64,000 bases of DNA, from the NCBI GenBank assembly GCA_916700875.1, contig CAKAKS010000022.1, positions 14,646,065 through 14,710,064 of the forward strand. Direction: 5' to 3'. The notes beneath the pieces are model-generated. The model did not search any database and had not been told where the DNA came from. It worked only from the letters and a program-made list of their open reading frames with translations. Below are positions 44,341 through 57,876 of the stretch, piece after piece; positions within the stretch are counted from its first letter, which is position 1, and each line of letters begins with the position of its first letter. The position numbers and the translations under genes were made by a program. Source of the stretch: Sebastes aleutianus (lineage: Eukaryota; Chordata; Actinopteri; Perciformes; Sebastidae).

Positions 44341-44637
44341 CCCCACAACCCCCCCTTCCTCCTCCACCACCACCACCACCAACACCCATCCTACCCCCTC
44401 CACCACCTCCTCCTTTGTCCCTCTGAGAAGGTCTTATCGGGGATGTACAGGGCCTCTGTAGCCTCCTGGGGAGATGATGGAGGGAGGAGGCAGAGGTGGG
44501 TACTGTAGGGAAGGAGGATGTGGGGGTTGGATGGGAAAAGAGGAGAAGGGGGGTGGTGGGGTGATCCCGTTGTTGAACGCTCTGTGTCTTTGGATGTGTC
44601 CTCTAATGTTTTCATTGTCTTTTGAATGATAATATTA
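44341..44637. other. purine/pyrimidine-rich unannotated sequence
   Basis: C-rich CCA/CCT strings at 44341-44415 and G-rich strings at 44470-44560. No gene supported. Confidence 0.35.
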
Positions 44638-44722
44638 AATAATAAACTTTATTTCTGGAGCACTTTTTTAAAAATGCAGTAACAGAGTTGCTTTAAAAAT
44701 CACAAACAGATAAAAGCAAATC
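44638..44722 (-). mobile_element. LINE 3' tail fragment (reverse)
   Basis: aataataaactttatttctg then gagcacttttttaaaaatgc is the reverse of the fish LINE tail ending in gtgct..aataaagtttattatt. Confidence 0.5.
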
Positions 44723-44730
44723 ATAGCGCT

Positions 44731-45010
44731 GCCCCTTCTTGGTCGATTAGTCGACTAATCGGTCGTTTTGGTCTCAGTCGACTGAGATTTCTTCAGTTGA
44801 TTAGTCGTCTTTTATGCTTTTTTTTCAAGCTGAATGACTTATTTCCAAAAACCTATGAGCACATCTCTGGTAAACATGAGATTTAAAGTGTGATTCTTTG
44901 TGGAGAAACTCAGTTTTACAGATCTGACGATTAAATTGACTAATCGATTAGTCGACAAAATCCCATCCTAAGTGTTAATTGACTAAGAATTTATTTGGTC
45001 GAGGACAGCT
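44731..45010 (-). mobile_element. family E repeat, copy 1
   Basis: Reverse complement of 56249-56490. Shared parts: gtcgattagtcgactaatcg palindromic strings, a catctctggtaaacatgaga block, gattctttgtggagaaactc and gtcgaggacagct at the end. Palindromic ATTAGTCGACTAAT strings sit at both ends, as in short hAT-type elements. Confidence 0.55.
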
Positions 45011-47499
<2,489 letters not shown>

Positions 47500-47592
47500 A
47501 ACTTATGTTTACAATGTTTACTGAGGTAATAAATCAAGTGAGAAGTAGGCTCATTTTCTCATAGACTTCTATACAATCGGAGGTTGGAGTAT
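47500..47592 (+). repeat. family D fragment
   Basis: acttatgtttacaatgttta, then ctgaggtaataaatcaagtg and gaagtaggctcattttctca match positions within 2845-2925 and 43345-43425. Ends are truncated and the CTCF-like site is absent. Confidence 0.6.
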
Positions 47593-47887
47593 ACGCTCCA
47601 AAATGATCTTAGATCACGTTCACATACAATGAAACTATTGAATTACGTTTTGAAGGAAACATATTTCTCAGTTTCTGCTGTCGTGTGGTGCTTCTTGCTG
47701 CGCGTTGCGCTATCAGGGCCACCATAGTATTTGATTTAGTGAAACTGTTGACCAAATACATATATGAGGTGTCCAGATATGATTTAAGTGAACAACTGCC
47801 AGCCAATCAGAAACAAATATGTTCCAATGGCTATGATAAAAGAAACAAAGAAATAGAAAAGTGAAGTTTTATTTAGCTTAAAGCTAC
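47593..47887. other. unannotated sequence
   Basis: A cacgttcacatacaatgaaact string at 47617 recalls the segment near 35420, but no ends are defined. Confidence 0.3.
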
Positions 47888-48527
47888 TTAAAGTGGCAGT
47901 AGGCAGTATATTTTTGGCATCATTGGGCAAAAAGTCCATAATAACCTTTCAGCATATTGTTGTATTCAAGTGTTCTGAGAGAAAACTAGACTTTTGCACC
48001 TCCTCATGGCTCAGTTTTCAGGCTTTAAAAAATCTAGCCCGTGACGGGAGACTTTGACCAATCACAGGTAATTTCATTGCGAGAGTGTTCCTATTGGAAC
48101 ATGTGACCAGAACTTCTTTCACCAGATTGTCACAAACTTTCTCATTTTACAGCTAAACAGTACATTACAAGATGATTCTGAAAACATTTGAGGCGAGAAA
48201 TAGGCATTACAGTAACAGAATATTGATTCATATTTGATCAGCGCGGCCTAGTTTGACCGTTTGGTCGGAGTTCGCAAGTGATTGACAGCCGGCTCTCGTA
48301 GACAGCAGCTGGACAGCAGACCTCAGATCAGCTCTTACTGCTTGTTTTCCTCCGGTCTGTGAAATCTTGCAGATGCCGTTAGGAGCACCGGAGGACACCG
48401 GAGGACACCAGAGGACACAGAGGAACATGATTTGATTCAGGTTACCTGTTTCATGTACTACTGTCACGTTTTATAAAATAACTTTTTTTAATCATATTTG
48501 CTCCAATCTCGCCTACTTCAGCTTTAA
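47888..48527 (-). mobile_element. family A TTAA element, copy 3
   Basis: Bounded by TTAA at 47888-47891 and 48524-48527. Plus-strand start TTAAAGTGGCAGTAGGCAG, reversed relative to copies 1 and 2. At 640 bp it is the longest copy, partly because a ggaggacacc decamer is tandemly repeated at about 48389-48420. No coding frame. Confidence 0.75.
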
Positions 48528-49849
48528 TATAAAACAATTTACAGGGCCAGTTCAGTCCTTGTCCATGTTTGACAAATAAAACAATTACAGAGCGGTCAGA
48601 CTGCAAAATCTGCAACAAAACCTGCGTCACCCCTCACACATAATGGCCTCATCTTTGTTACTTGCTGGTTAATTTAAACAAGTGCATGAATTTTGGCTTA
48701 TCTGTCTTTGCAATTTCTGCAGGGCGAGACACCACTCACGTTTAGGTGAGTTTGTTATTTGGGGTGAACCGGCCCTTTAACTAGTTCCACCTCTCATTGA
48801 AGAGCTTCCGGCTGTTATAATTACCTCAAGTTCAGTGTCTACAATAGTTCAGAATTACATGAAAATTAAAGGATGTTGGTCGTAAAACTCCCGCAGCCTG
48901 TGTGGTCACACTCTCCTTTCAGCTCCATGTATACTGTGTGAGTGTGTGTGTGTGTGTGTGTATGTGTGTGTGTGGGACCCCCCTCCGGTGGCGTCTACTC
49001 TGTACATTCGACTCAATGGCTCCAGTGTTCATATGTGTGTGTGTCTGCATGTGTGTGTATGACTGCGGCACTTAACCCTGTGACCGGTTGTGGAATGAGC
49101 TCCACTGAAATCACCGCAGAGCCCCCCCCCCACCCACCAAACGGCACCGGCTCGGTGTGTGTTACCACCCCAAGAGAGGCAGACACACCAAACACACACA
49201 TGTAGACGCTCACACACACAAGCTCTCTGTGTGTGTGTCGTCCAGCGGCGAGATGGTGACGGCGTAAAGCTGCGTGTTTAGACTCTGCCGTCTTTGTTCC
49301 TCCCTGATGGAGCCTCCTTCTACCTGCATATGAGGGAGGAAGTCTCCGCTGTTTCCACTTTAAAGCCAGGAAGTGTTTGATTCCCTCAGTTTCCTCCACT
49401 ACTAAAAGCCCATTTCATCTTTTCCTCCCAAAAACCGCAGAGTGACACAACACTATTATTCCCTCAATCTGCTCCCGCTCTCTGATGCTCTTTGATTCAG
49501 CAGGCAGGCCGTTTTCTTTCTGTCACACACTTGTTGCACGTCTACAACAGAATCACCTGCTGCAACGTCTGATGTGTCTAATGAAGCTAAACGGAGGTGG
49601 CATGTGCACTGAGGGTGACACAGGTGTAGGGTGAGGGTTAGATTTATATAAGGAGATAACATTGGCCTTTTATAGTCATTGTTGTCCTCTGTTGGATGAT
49701 GATTTCCTCACTGCAAGTTCATTAAAAATGCCTAAATCAAGAAACACTTGTTTACTTAACCTTAAAGATACAATCTGTGACAAGCTCTACAACCAAAAGC
49801 AGCAATGACCCCAAGACACACACACACATTTGTACAGTTTTAATGTTAT
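48528..49849. other. unannotated sequence with TG tracts
   Basis: TG tract at about 48940-48972. The 128-codon minus-strand frame (49013-49399) lies in CA/TG-rich DNA and is not supported. Confidence 0.35.
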
Positions 49850-49998
49850 ATATTGTATTGTATCTATTCTATGTTATTGGTAATATTACTGTTTTGTGTA
49901 TGTACAAATAGTTTATCATTTGTACATCTATGCTTTGACAAAATATATATATTTTTTTACTTTCATGCCAATGAAGCCATTAAACTGAATTGACTAAT
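49850..49998 (+). mobile_element. retroelement 3' tail-like fragment
   Basis: ctttgacaaaatatatata then actttcatgccaatgaagcc and attaaactgaattga resemble a LINE tail of the type catgccaataaagc..gaattgaattga. Confidence 0.4.
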
Positions 49999-50509
49999 TA
50001 GACAGAAACTAAATCTGTTAGTAATGTTTCCTGATGCTGCAACAGGTTTGTTAATGTCAGCAATTAAGAAGCACAAATTGCTTATTTTCTATCGTATTAT
50101 GCACCAGTTTCTTTTTCTGTAAAAAAACAGAAATAGTTAAACAGCACAGTTCTTGTTGTGTAAATGTTTTTTTTTTTTAATCAAATTTGCACCTGGTTTT
50201 AGAATTGGGCAACATTAGGATACTGTGAGGTGATATAAATGTATCTGTTGTCATAGATTTTGCACTGAAGTCCATATTAGCACGACTGCTTTATGGCAAT
50301 ACTGCATTTATAATATTTTTTTTGCATCAATGTGACAAAGTACTTTGTTTTGTTAAGTATTTGATTAGCTAGATTAGTAAAAAACATATATTTCTTTCCT
50401 GGTTATTTTAGCCATAAATCGTTTCTTGTAGAAAATGTATCACAATATGGAGTATATCAGTGTCATGATATAACATTAAATACACTGTAAGAGGATATTT
50501 ACATAAACC
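49999..50509. other. unannotated AT-rich sequence
   Basis: No feature supported. Confidence 0.35.
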
Positions 50510-50725
50510 TCTCTAGAGCTGCAACGATTAATGAATCCCTTGTCAACTATTATATTAAGCGCCAACTATTTTGATAATCTCTTAATCAGTTTGAATATTT
50601 AATATTTAAGAAACAAAAGTCAGAATTCTCTGATTGCAGATTCTTAAATGAGAATATTTTCTGGCATTTTATAGAACAAACAACTAATCGATTAATCGAG
50701 ACAATAATCGACAGATTAATCAACA
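50510..50725 (+). mobile_element. family L fragment
   Basis: Starts ctagagctgcaacgattaat, contains caactattttgataatctc and ends aactaatcgattaatcgaga followed by ataatcgacagattaatca. This is the expected order of the hAT-type L family, shortened internally. Confidence 0.55.
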
Positions 50726-51655
50726 GATATTTAAAAAAATATAAATATATAATATAATATTGTAATATAAACTACTATACTATCCCTTTTTATCTTCCGC
50801 CTTCAAAAACACCTGAAGGATGACGAACTAAGTAGGTATCAGACTTCCTGTCTTCACTCCTCAAAACAGATCTCCATTGATGCCATGCCGTCATTAGCCC
50901 CACCCTCCGACCTCCAACTTCATGAGGTCACGGGGTCAACTCCTCAACAGGCCGACCCCCCCACAGCTCCCCCTCTCTGCAGATGATGGGTGCTTATCAG
51001 CCGGCGGTGGGTCAGAGAGCTGTCAGCCGCACTGAGCTGACGCTTTACGTGAGTGTTATGTATGTATTTGAGTAAACCGATACGTGTGTGCGTGATGTTT
51101 GAGGTGGCGAGAGAGGACGTTGTCGCTCAGATAAGACATAAAAAATGAGTCGGCCATCTGAGACCGGCCAGTTACAGCAGAGGTCGTGTAGGGTCAGCGC
51201 CACGGCAACAGTGGCAGTCTGCCACACCTCCTATGAGGGGCTCATGTTAGTATGTGGCCTGTCAATCACGTGGTTACCTGGCAGCCACAGACGGGATGCT
51301 GGGACATACAGTACAGAGTCAGCCCACTGATTTCACTTGCTGTTGACATAATCTGTTATTTCTGGATGATCCAATCTAGAGAAGAGAGTTTTGATGTATG
51401 TAACAGAACAAAAAAAGTTTATAATAAAGACAAAATATTCAGCTTTCCTTCATCTGTTTCACTAGAAAGTGTTTTCTCTTCCAGGAGAAATCCAATCCTG
51501 CAGTCTGTGTAATAAAAGAGCACGCTTTCTGCAGAGAGGACGTTTCTCTGACTGGCAAAGGAAAAGGCAAGTCGGTCTATAAAGTAAGACTGTTGAAAAA
51601 CTACATCATAATGCTGCTGTTCCCTGAGCAGCAGCTACATTCACATGACACAAGA
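50726..51655. other. unannotated sequence
   Basis: No repeat copy or exon recognised; 50880-51020 is GC-richer. Confidence 0.35.
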
Positions 51656-52030
51656 CGGTCTATTTAAAGGATAATTATGGTTTATTACAACTTGGATTTT
51701 AAGTTCATAATTTTGGCAATGATTCCTGTCAGTAGTAATAACATTGTGTGTTAATTGCAGAGATCTGGGGGCCACAACACAAACACAAATTAAATATACA
51801 GATCCATGCATGTAGCTGCAGCATTACAAAGCTAAAAAACTACCAACCATCCTGAATTTCACCCTGCTAAATGTTTTTATAGGGTGAGGAGGGAGTCCTC
51901 TACTGCTTTGGTTGTTAAAAACTGCTAATGTAGCTACTAACTATACTGCCAGTGACCAGAAGTCACTGCACATCACAAGCTGAAACTGGCCACCAACGGC
52001 CTTCAACATACTGATGCATTGCAGAGCTGA
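51656..52030 (+). mobile_element. family G TTAA-start repeat, longest copy
   Basis: Starts at tatTTAAAGGATAATTATGG, then tacaacttggattttaagtt, a taataacattgtgtgttaat block, gcagagatctgggggccaca and gaatttcaccctgctaaatg. The TTAA start groups it with A, H, I, J and K. Fragments are at 1926, 3036 and 45885. Right end not defined. Confidence 0.5.
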
Positions 52031-52260
52031 GTATAATCTTCGCACTGTGGGCCTGGAATAAAACTTGAAATACATGAAATACATGTCTCTTTTTAGCCTC
52101 CCCGTACAGTTTTGGCCTCTTCGGCATCTTTCAAGATCTCCAAACTCCTGATTTTCTGCAAGCTGAGCTCAGAGTACTTCATCTCCTGATCTGTAACTAC
52201 TCACATCTTTGTTTCTCCAAGTATTTCTATCAATTTCTCATCCATGCAGTATCTTGTACT
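52031..52260. other. unannotated sequence
   Basis: Unique-looking DNA between families G and F. Confidence 0.3.
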
Positions 52261-52785
52261 CAGTGGTGGAAGTACATTTACTCAAGTACTGTACTTAAGT
52301 ACAATATTGAGTATAAAGTACTTGTAACTTTACTTAAGTATTTCTATTTTAGCTTCTTTATAGTCATACTCCACCGCATTTTGGAGGCAAATATTGTAAT
52401 TTTTACTCCACTACATTTATTAGTTACTTTGAAGATGTAGATATTCTATATTTCTACTGTCTGGTACCACTAACAATACTTACTTGTTTACAATACTAAA
52501 GCATGCTACATAAATTTCAGAAGTGGCAGACAAAAAAATGTAGTGGCCGGTACAAACCCTGATATAAAGTAATTCAAATTAGCCCCATAACATTAAAGTG
52601 ATGTACGTATTCACGCATCACTATTTATAATCCAGTTAATACAATATATACGATTCCGAAATGGGCCATTCTGCATAATCACTACTTTAATTTAAGTATG
52701 ATTTTGAATGCAAGACTTTTACTAGTAACAGAGTATTTTTACACTTTTACTTAATTAAAAGATGTGAATACTTCTTTTACCACTG
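52261..52785 (+). mobile_element. family F hAT-type element, full copy
   Basis: Left end CAGTGGTGGAAGTAC, right end TACTTCTTTTACCACTG: terminal inverted repeats CAGTGGT. The flanking 8-mers cttgtact (52253-52260) and gttgtaca (52786-52793) agree at 6 of 8, in keeping with an old hAT target duplication. The 525-bp element has no transposase. Other copies: 42401, and fragments at 26515 and 59030. Confidence 0.7.
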
Positions 52786-53370
52786 GTTGTACAACACCCA
52801 ATATAATGTGATATTACAGTATATACATACAGCTAACTGAGCAACAAACTTCTGACTCATTTGAATGCATCCATCGTGCCTAATTCAATTGTATTTGTCA
52901 CTTAGAAATATCTTCTGTATCGTAAACTCTTTTATTGTGAATTCTGAAACATTCTTAATATATTTTGCCATCCAACTGGCTGCATGTGGCTGAATTTCCG
53001 CCTCCAAATTGTCCCAAAAAGTATTATTAAGACACTCTGAGTTGTGAACTTGCTGTGTGCAGATGACACTATTATTGCACTGATATTTCTCAGCCTAATG
53101 AAATCTGCTCTGCCTCGCACCGATGGAACACACTGTTAACTTTGATCTCACAATTAAGTCTCCATGAACAGCTAATAAAGCATAATCTGCTCTGTATCTG
53201 CGTGTCTGCGCCGGCAGCACAGAAAGCCTTTTAGCATATCTCTGCCGCGGCTTCTTGACTGACATTCTATTGCTCTGGGCTGAAAACAGTGACTTATTTT
53301 TATCACGCCCCAGATAATACAATCAAGTATTAAGGAGTTAAAAATCAAACCGGATCTGCATCGGTTGAGT
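52786..53370. other. candidate conserved non-coding element
   Basis: Repeat-free from about 52860. Contains cgtgcctaattcaattgtat, a cagcctaatgaaatctgctc block, aacagctaataaagcataat and ttaaggagttaaaaatcaaa. TAAT-type sites are frequent. It ends about 200 bp before a young hAT-like insertion. Regulatory role inferred. Confidence 0.35.
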
Positions 53371-53578
53371 GGCAGATGAGTGGCAGATGCCTGTGGGGCT
53401 TCTAGTTATTCAGGCTCTGTCTCCTTTTTCATCCATCTTCTACTTTTCAGTAGACAGGTTGACATCCCTGAATACAAAATACTTTTGTTGCAATCTCCTC
53501 AACAGAGGTTGTTCCCGTATTGTAGCCGGGGTTGTTTGGATATTTTCCAATCTTTCATTCACTGAACACAGCAGTGTA
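53371..53578. other. unannotated sequence
   Basis: A minus-strand open frame enters from the minisatellite and runs to 53440. Its non-repeat part resembles no protein I recognise. Confidence 0.3.
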
Positions 53579-53586
53579 CTCATGAT

Positions 53587-54662
53587 CACTCGTGGACTCC
53601 TGGTGCCCCATGTTCGAACAAACTGCAGCAAAAGTGCACTCTTGGATGCCGCTTTCTGGTAGATAAAACATGATAAAGTGCCCTCTAGGGTGCCCTTCCA
53701 GTGGACAAAACATGATAAATTGCCCTTTGGGTGCCCTTCCAGTGGAGAAAACATGATAAAGTGTCCTCTAGGGTGCCCTTCCAGTAGAGAAAACGTGATT
53801 AAGTTTCCTCTAGGGTGCCCTTCCAGTAGAGAAAACGTGATTAAGTTTCCTCTAGGGTGCCCTTCCAGTAGAGAAATCGTGATAAATTGCCCTTTGGGTG
53901 CCCTTTCAGTGGACAAAACATAATATATTGCACTTTGGGTGCCCTTCCGGTGGAGAAAACATGATAAAGTGCACTTTGGGTGCCCTTCAAGTGGAGAAAA
54001 CATGATAAAGTGTCCTCTAGGGTGCCCTTCCAGTAGAGAAAACGTGATTAAGTGCCCTTTATAGTGTCTTTAAATGAAGAAAACATGATGAAGTGCCCTC
54101 TTGGGTGCCCTTCCAGTGGAGAAAACACGATAAAGTGTCCTCTAGGTTGCCCTTCCAGTGAAAAAAGCGTGATAAAGTGCCCTCTAGGGTGCCCTTCCAG
54201 TAGAGAAAGTGTGATAAAGTGCCCTCTATAGTGTCTTTAAATGAAGAAAACATGATGAAGTGTCCTCTAGGGTGCCCTTCCAGTAGATAAAACGTGATTA
54301 AGTGCCCTCTATAGTGTCTTTAAATGAAGAAAACATGATGAAGTGCCCTCTAGGTTGCCCTTCCAGTGAAAAAAGCGTGATAAAGTGCCCTCTAGGGTGC
54401 CCTTCCAGTAGAGAAAGTGTGATAAAGTGCCCTCTATAGTGTCTTTAAATGAAGAAAACATGATGAAGTGCCCTCTAGGGTGCCCTTCCAGTGGAGAAAG
54501 TGTGCTAAAATGCCCTCTATAGTGTCTTTAAATGAAGAAAACGTGATGAAGCGCCCTCTAGGGTGCCCTTAAAATGGAGAAATCATCCCTATTGCATGCA
54601 GCTGGTGCCCTTTTTTTATTTTTTTCGCCCCCTCCCCGTCAGACAGCTTGAATCCGCCACTG
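53587..54662. mobile_element. hAT-like element containing a minisatellite, with perfect 8-bp target duplication
   Basis: Flanked by identical ctcatgat at 53579-53586 and 54663-54670. The left end cactcgtggactc and the reverse-complemented right end cagtggcggattc agree at 9 of 13 positions, a degraded terminal inverted repeat of the CAGTGGCGG hAT type. Most of the 1,076-bp body is a 22-unit tandem array (53671-54585). The right 75 bp include a T-rich stretch and cgccccctccccgtcagac. There is no transposase, so any mobility needed proteins from elsewhere. The class is inferred from duplication length and termini. Confidence 0.7.
53671..54585 (+). repeat. 41/42-bp minisatellite, 22 units, with 208-bp higher-order repeat
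   Basis: Unit starts: 53671, 53713, 53754, 53796, 53838, 53880, 53921, 53962, 54003, 54045, 54086, 54128, 54170, 54212, 54253, 54295, 54336, 54378, 54420, 54461, 54503, 54544. A typical unit opens tgataaagtgccctctaggg and ends ccttccagtggagaaaaca. A second 41-bp type, with atagtgtctttaaatgaag, occurs at 54045, 54212, 54295, 54420 and 54503. The five-unit block from 54170 recurs from 54378, giving a 208-bp higher-order period. A diverged unit precedes 53671. Confidence 0.9.
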
Positions 54663-54670
54663 CTCATGAT

Positions 54671-54900
54671 GTCACCTCTCTCTTGATAGCTCTCATAACC
54701 TTTTCATACATTTGGCTGTAATGTCCCTACACTTAATGATGGGGCCAGAACAATCTGAGATTTCTGCTCTATGATAAGACCAATCAAAGGAAAATTGTGG
54801 CCTTTTTATTTTTGCAATCTGTTCCCGTTTCCTTCGGGGAAAAAAATGACACAGGCGCGAGCAGACAGACGGTAGCAGTTTGCCGCTGTATGTTGGAGAA
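54671..54900. other. candidate conserved non-coding element
   Basis: Repeat-free; cacttaatgatggggccaga and a ctatgataagaccaatcaaa block combine TAAT, GATAAG and CCAAT-type sites. Confidence 0.3.
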
Positions 54901-55604
54901 TTGATAAGGAATGTTTTCCACATGAGTATTTTCCTCTCATGCTGCGAGAACTTGGGCCAAATCTGTTAAGCCATTTGTACATTTGTGTGCTGATGTATAT
55001 GTGTGATATGTATATAAACTATACAATTACAGCAATCGTTCACATACAGTTTATCTTTCCAACCTCGAATATGCTTCTCGTTTTCATCATCAAACAGTTT
55101 TAAAAAGCCATCCTTCATCAAGAGGAAGAGTTGCCACAGGAACGCCACAGTGCCTCGCCGACGAGGTTAAAAGGTAAAGCTCCAATCAAGTCCTCATTGT
55201 CACAAAAACAATATCACTTTCTCTGTCGTCCAACCTCACACTTTTCATCTTACACCTGTTGTTTTGGTTGGAAGAAATACTTTGAGGTCGGGGAGATCTA
55301 ACAATAACATAATCTGTTTTCATGGATAACAGTTAGTGATGGATATGTTATTGAAGGAAGAGAAGCAGATAAGATTATAACGTCTAATGAGCAGCGGCCT
55401 GAGTACATCTACTGGGACCTGAACGTCAGAAGACATGATTTTATGTTTGAATGTCGTGTAATGTGGTAGAATATGCGAGAATTGCAATATTTTTGGGGAA
55501 TTATTTATGAGGTTATCTACAATCTCAGTGGCTCCTGCCTGCTATGAATAATGTCTTAATATGTTTCAGTTGGCTTTCAGAAAGGTTTGATTCTTTTTGT
55601 TTAG
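54901..55604. other. unannotated, repeat-poor sequence
   Basis: No repeat family recognised. Ends in a pyrimidine-rich tract and AG (gattctttttgtttag, ending 55604). Confidence 0.3.
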
Positions 55605-55682
55605 CCGCTATCTTTGATCATGAATAATCCTCCGAGGGGTTCTCGCAGGACAAAACGTGACCTCAAGAAGAAAGAAAAAAAG
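55605..55682 (+). other. candidate exon (unrecognised)
   Basis: A strong-looking acceptor (gattctttttgtttag) precedes a 78-bp block followed by a consensus donor (AAAAAG then GTAAAG). 78 bp is exactly 26 codons; one frame is open and reads PLSLIMNNPPRGSRRTKRDL followed by six mostly Lys residues. An internal ATG is present. The basic peptide matches no protein I know and the short length makes chance likely. It lies in repeat-free DNA. Confidence 0.15.
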
Positions 55683-56248
55683 GTAAAGTATTCAGAATTT
55701 CTGCTTTAAATACTATTTAATTCACAGCTAATGAAATCTAAATTGAATTTGCTTCTAGAATAAAGTTATTTGTAGGCAGAAACCCAAACACTTGGCTACT
55801 AGTGGTCAAAAACAGACCAGTTAAAGTTCCTTCTTGTCCTCGGAAACAACATGTTGACAGAATTTTCTCAACTCAAGGTCCCCTTACTGACCTTTTCCAG
55901 AACTTTCAACTGCATCTCAAGGCTATCTGAGAAAGCTGTAGAAGAAAAAGCAAAAAAAGTGGGTGTTTTGTATGAAAATTAGAGGATAATTCAACATTAA
56001 ATAACTACGCAGTGTTTTTAAAATTGCATAATGTTATAACTTACAGCCCAATGTGTGCATGCTCATTCTTTTATGCTGTTAGACAAAATAAGGACGTAAT
56101 TTTAATATTCAAATGGGTCTTTTAAACCTAATTGGAAGGTAAAATTCAATAATTGGAATAATTACATAAAACTCTGGACCAATCTCCATACAATAATGAT
56201 CAAAATAGACAGTGAATAAAGCTTAAATCCGTTGTCGTGTGCAAGTAG
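55683..56248. other. unannotated sequence
   Basis: AT-rich, repeat-poor. No feature supported. Confidence 0.3.
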
Positions 56249-56490
56249 TAGGGCTGTCCTCGACCTAAGAAATTCTTAGTTGACTAACACTCGTACGAGT
56301 TTGTCGACAGATCTGTAAAACTGAGTTTCTCCACAAAGAATCACACAAAAGCACCGCTTTAAATCTTGTGTTTACCAGAGAAGTGCTCATAAGTTTCTTG
56401 GAAAAAAGTCATTCAGCATGAAAAAAGACTAATTGACTAAAGAAATCTTATAAGACCAAAACAACCGATGAGTCGACTAATCGATTGTAG
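56249..56490 (+). mobile_element. family E repeat, copy 2
   Basis: Starts tagggctgtcctcgacctaa, contains actgagtttctccacaaaga and a gtgtttaccagagaagtgct block, and ends gatgagtcgactaatcgatt. It is an inverted partner of 44731-45010. Confidence 0.55.
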
Positions 56491-56725
56491 CATGTATTTC
56501 AACATATCATCATTAGAAACTGACATAAATTACATCAATAATTGGATACAGCATGATTTGATAACATGTTAATAATAATAATGTGAGGTCACAGAAAGCA
56601 GCCAATCAAAATCTGGCGTCTGTTCTCTTTGATAAAAGTAATAAATGTTCTTCTAAAAGTTCAAACTGCATAATAGACCCATTTTTCCTTCAACAATCTG
56701 TAACTCACAGTTTCATTCTGCTTAC
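56491..56725. other. unannotated sequence
   Basis: AT-rich, with aataataataat near 56570-56582. No feature supported. Confidence 0.3.
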
Positions 56726-56940
56726 TCTTGAAACAATATCCCGACCTTTCATCAGATGTGTTGACTGCGTCAGACTCCGTTTCGCCTGAGAGCAACTCTT
56801 CTATCTGCTCCGCCCGTGGATCTTCTCTCTCCTTTATCAATTTCTTTTTAAACATCAGCTTTTCAAAAGCTGTTGGGGATGTGATGTGAAAGGAGGGCAG
56901 TTTGAATATTCTCAAAGCTTTTTTCCTTTTAAAGACAGGC
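56726..56940 (-). other. candidate exon (unrecognised), minus strand
   Basis: One minus-strand frame stays open for 71 codons and has protein-like composition, reading for example FKLPSFHITSPTAFEKLMFK and later KEREDPRAEQIEELLSGETE. It ends at a donor-like AAGA/GTAAGC (donor at 56720-56725). The acceptor side (ctttag at 56941-56946) has a poor pyrimidine tract, and the better cag a few bases upstream would bring an in-frame stop. I do not recognise the peptide. A real exon, a pseudo-exon relic or chance are all possible. Confidence 0.2.
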
Positions 56941-57876
56941 CTAAAGCATCATCTGCAATTACACTATTCGTTGTCAAATATGTTTGCATATTCAATATGA
57001 AAAAAAAAAAAAAACCTGCTGGATGTGGCTTAATTTAAGCAGCCTCATAGGCGACATGCAAACTCTTCAACAATGTGCTGGAGAGAGATACCTTATTAGC
57101 CTTATTATCATTACTCCTCCTGATCGCTCTCCTCCACCAGATTGTTGTCCTTCACCTAACTTTCCTCTTTATCGTGTAGACACAGACCAAATAAACTCTG
57201 CAGACGCCCGTGGCTCTCCGCTGAGAAACAAAGTTGGTCGGTTGTGAAAATAAAATTATGAGACCACTGATGCCAGGACTGACTGAGGAGTGGGCTATGT
57301 TCTGACAGGTGTGGTGTCGAAGTCAACCGAAAGGCAAAGATGTTTCTGAATTAATGAGGCCAGGTGATGGAGAGAAGGAGCCAACACTCCCGCCTGCAGT
57401 TTACTGGAGGCCTGGTGTGCTTCTTATTTAAATAACTGCCCTTGATCTCGCTGATCACTAGGCTATAGGCTACTTAATTAAAACTAACAAGCAGTGCATT
57501 AACACCCTGCCGGCACGCTGACACCGTCAACCTGCTTGTGTGTAAGCAGCACCCCGGGGAGACGGTGCACGATTCCAGATGCAGGTAGAGTTGATTTAAA
57601 ATGCCAGAAAGAAAGATGGCAGGTTTGTGCAGCCTGATTGAAAGCAAAGACATGTGTGTAATATATGTGTGTGTGTTTGGTGCCCTCAGAATAAAGGCAA
57701 CATGCCCGTCTAAAGGAAGGCCAGCCTTGAGCTTTATAGACGCTTTGATCAGAAAGGCCGGTTCATCTTTACCTTCTCATGGACGCCATCACTGGATGCT
57801 GATGCATCGGTCTCTCTGAAGAGACACCAAGGAAATAAAGTGGATGGAAACATGTAACATGTCAGTTTTACCGTGC
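56941..57876. other. repeat-poor sequence
   Basis: Poly-A at 57001-57015. The sequence 57040-57240 and 57420-57600 is repeat-free with caccccggggagacggtgca and a tacttaattaaaactaacaa block. It may contain regulatory elements; no exon supported. Confidence 0.3.

Noticed and set aside
53671..54585. CRISPR-like array
   Set aside because: Units are contiguous 41/42-bp tandem copies with no unique spacers, inside a eukaryotic transposon.
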